From contig NZ_QXJM01000052.1 in assembly GCF_003570905.1 (NCBI RefSeq), positions 35,706-99,705 of the forward strand: a stretch of DNA of 64,000 bases. Direction: 5' to 3'. This document shows positions 63,292 through 64,000 of this stretch, piece by piece. This DNA comes from Cohnella faecalis. Lineage in GTDB: Bacteria > Bacillota > Bacilli > Paenibacillales > Paenibacillaceae. The notes under the pieces were generated by a model, which saw nothing but the letters and a program-made list of their open reading frames with translations, did no database searches and was not told where the DNA came from. The number at the start of each line of letters is the position of its first letter. The first letter of the stretch is position 1. Position numbers and translations under genes: made by a program.

Positions 63292-64000
63292 GCAGCAGAA
63301 ACAAACGCAATTTGCTAACCGTGTTGGGACTCACGCTGTCACTGTCGCTTCCCTCCGTCGTTTCGGCCGCTCCGGCGACGGCTGGCTCAAGTCCGCTTCC
63401 TTGTTCGAGATTCGTACCCTTGCCGGCCAATCCGAATGGGGGCACGCCAACGGAGCGGCTTCCGCCTCGACGTTTTTCCACCCGCGTTCTTTGCTGGAGC
63501 TGAGCGATGGGCGAGTTGTCGTCAGCGATTCCGGCAACAACATGATCCGGGTTGTCAAAGCGGGTCAAGTATCGACCTTGACGGGGTTATACATCGGAGA
63601 CGATTCGGCGGGGCTTCCGCTCGGTTCGAATAAGGACGGCCAATCGTCCGAAGCGGGATTTAATTTGCCGATGGGAGTTGCGGCGGACGGTCAAGGTGCG
63701 ATCTACGTCGCCGATTCAGGCAACCATTCGATCCGCAAGATCGCCAAAGACGGCACGGTGACGACGCTGGCCGGCAACGGCAATATCGGCCAGACGGACG
63801 GCAAAGGCGCGAACGCTGCCTTTTACAGCCCATCCGATGTCGCGGTCGATGCCAAGGCAACGTTTATGTCGCGGACACGCTTAACAACGTTATTCGAAAA
63901 TTTTCGCCCGACGGAACGGTATCCAAGTCACGGCCACGTTCACTCGTCCGATCGAATATTTTCCCGGAGCCGTCGAATATGCGGGAGACTTTGCGACGGT
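63288..64000 (+). CDS. NHL-repeat protein, partial and frame interrupted
   Basis: An exported protein cut by the window end. The start MSSRNKRNLLTVLGLTLSLS is a signal peptide; ATG follows GGAGAAGGAGAATTGATTCC. After the signal peptide the frame is lost at about 63373-63390 and NHL (beta-propeller) repeats continue in another: FEIRTLAGQSEWGHANG, YVADSGNHSIRKIAKDG and TVTTLAGNGN. Further -1 breaks sit at 63856-63857 and 63923-63924; after these, VYVADTLNNVIRKFSPDG and VTATFTRPIEYFPGAVEYAG are readable. NHL propellers bind proteins or ligands. It probably works with the FecR protein and the cyclase. The translation is a reconstruction. Confidence 0.65.

Overview
The window looks like a chromosomal segment of a spore-forming, moderately GC-rich member of the Paenibacillaceae (Paenibacillus or Cohnella type). 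The reasons are AGGAGG-type ribosome sites, many TTG and GTG starts, a T-box leader, perfect Spo0A-type boxes, a CotH spore-coat kinase, a YtpB-type sesquarterpene synthase, YitT, DUF3906 and YesL proteins, and Firmicutes-style gene pairs (rel-dtd, hisS-aspS).

Layout. 1-2723: rel (stringent response) and dtd. 3169-12756, minus strand: a seven-gene polysaccharide operon. It comprises a sugar-nucleotide synthase (manC-like), a degenerate GGDEF membrane protein, a BcsB-like protein, a small coiled-coil protein, a membrane glycosyltransferase carrying four MshEN-type cyclic-di-GMP-binding repeats, a GT2-GtrA fusion and a GT-C-like membrane protein. Its upstream AT-rich region carries three TGTCGAA boxes. 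13058-18007: promoter, T-box leader, hisS, aspS, tcdA and a DUF3052/YdeI-like gene. 18156-19882: a His-rich repeat protein next to a CotH kinase. 19939-27314: rarA, a CNNM/CorC-type transporter, a 51-bp repeat array, two drug/solute exporters and a terpene synthase. 27355-37849: pfkA, bcp, then a nucleoside salvage operon (deoR-deoC-pdp-punA plus a BMP-type ABC importer). 37900-39325: an IS1595-like transposase gene between two inverted 56-bp repeat arrays. 39480-51924: glycoside hydrolase-like protein, yitT, a CshA-type helicase, a 6S RNA, tpx, LysR and MerR regulators, an ammonium transporter with a GlnD-like nucleotidyltransferase, an exonuclease and a JAMM protease. 52014-57918: MFS exporter, thioredoxin-like protein, a second 51-bp repeat array, cimA, dinB and ferredoxin. 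58099-64000: a CHASE2 cyclase, a FecR-domain protein and an NHL-repeat protein cut by the window end.

Two things need care. First, at least six genes are broken by single-base deletions in short G/C runs (nine sites, all -1), which points to sequence error rather than gene decay; coordinates for these genes join the frames. Second, both 51-bp arrays sit between convergent genes and keep four of six frames open, so apparent ORFs across them are not evidence of protein coding.

The most unusual items are the 51-bp repeat family shared by two loci, the 56-bp arrays around the transposase, the polysaccharide operon in which cyclic-di-GMP sensing seems moved onto the synthase itself, with Spo0A-type boxes upstream, and the His/Thr-rich repeat protein beside a CotH kinase.
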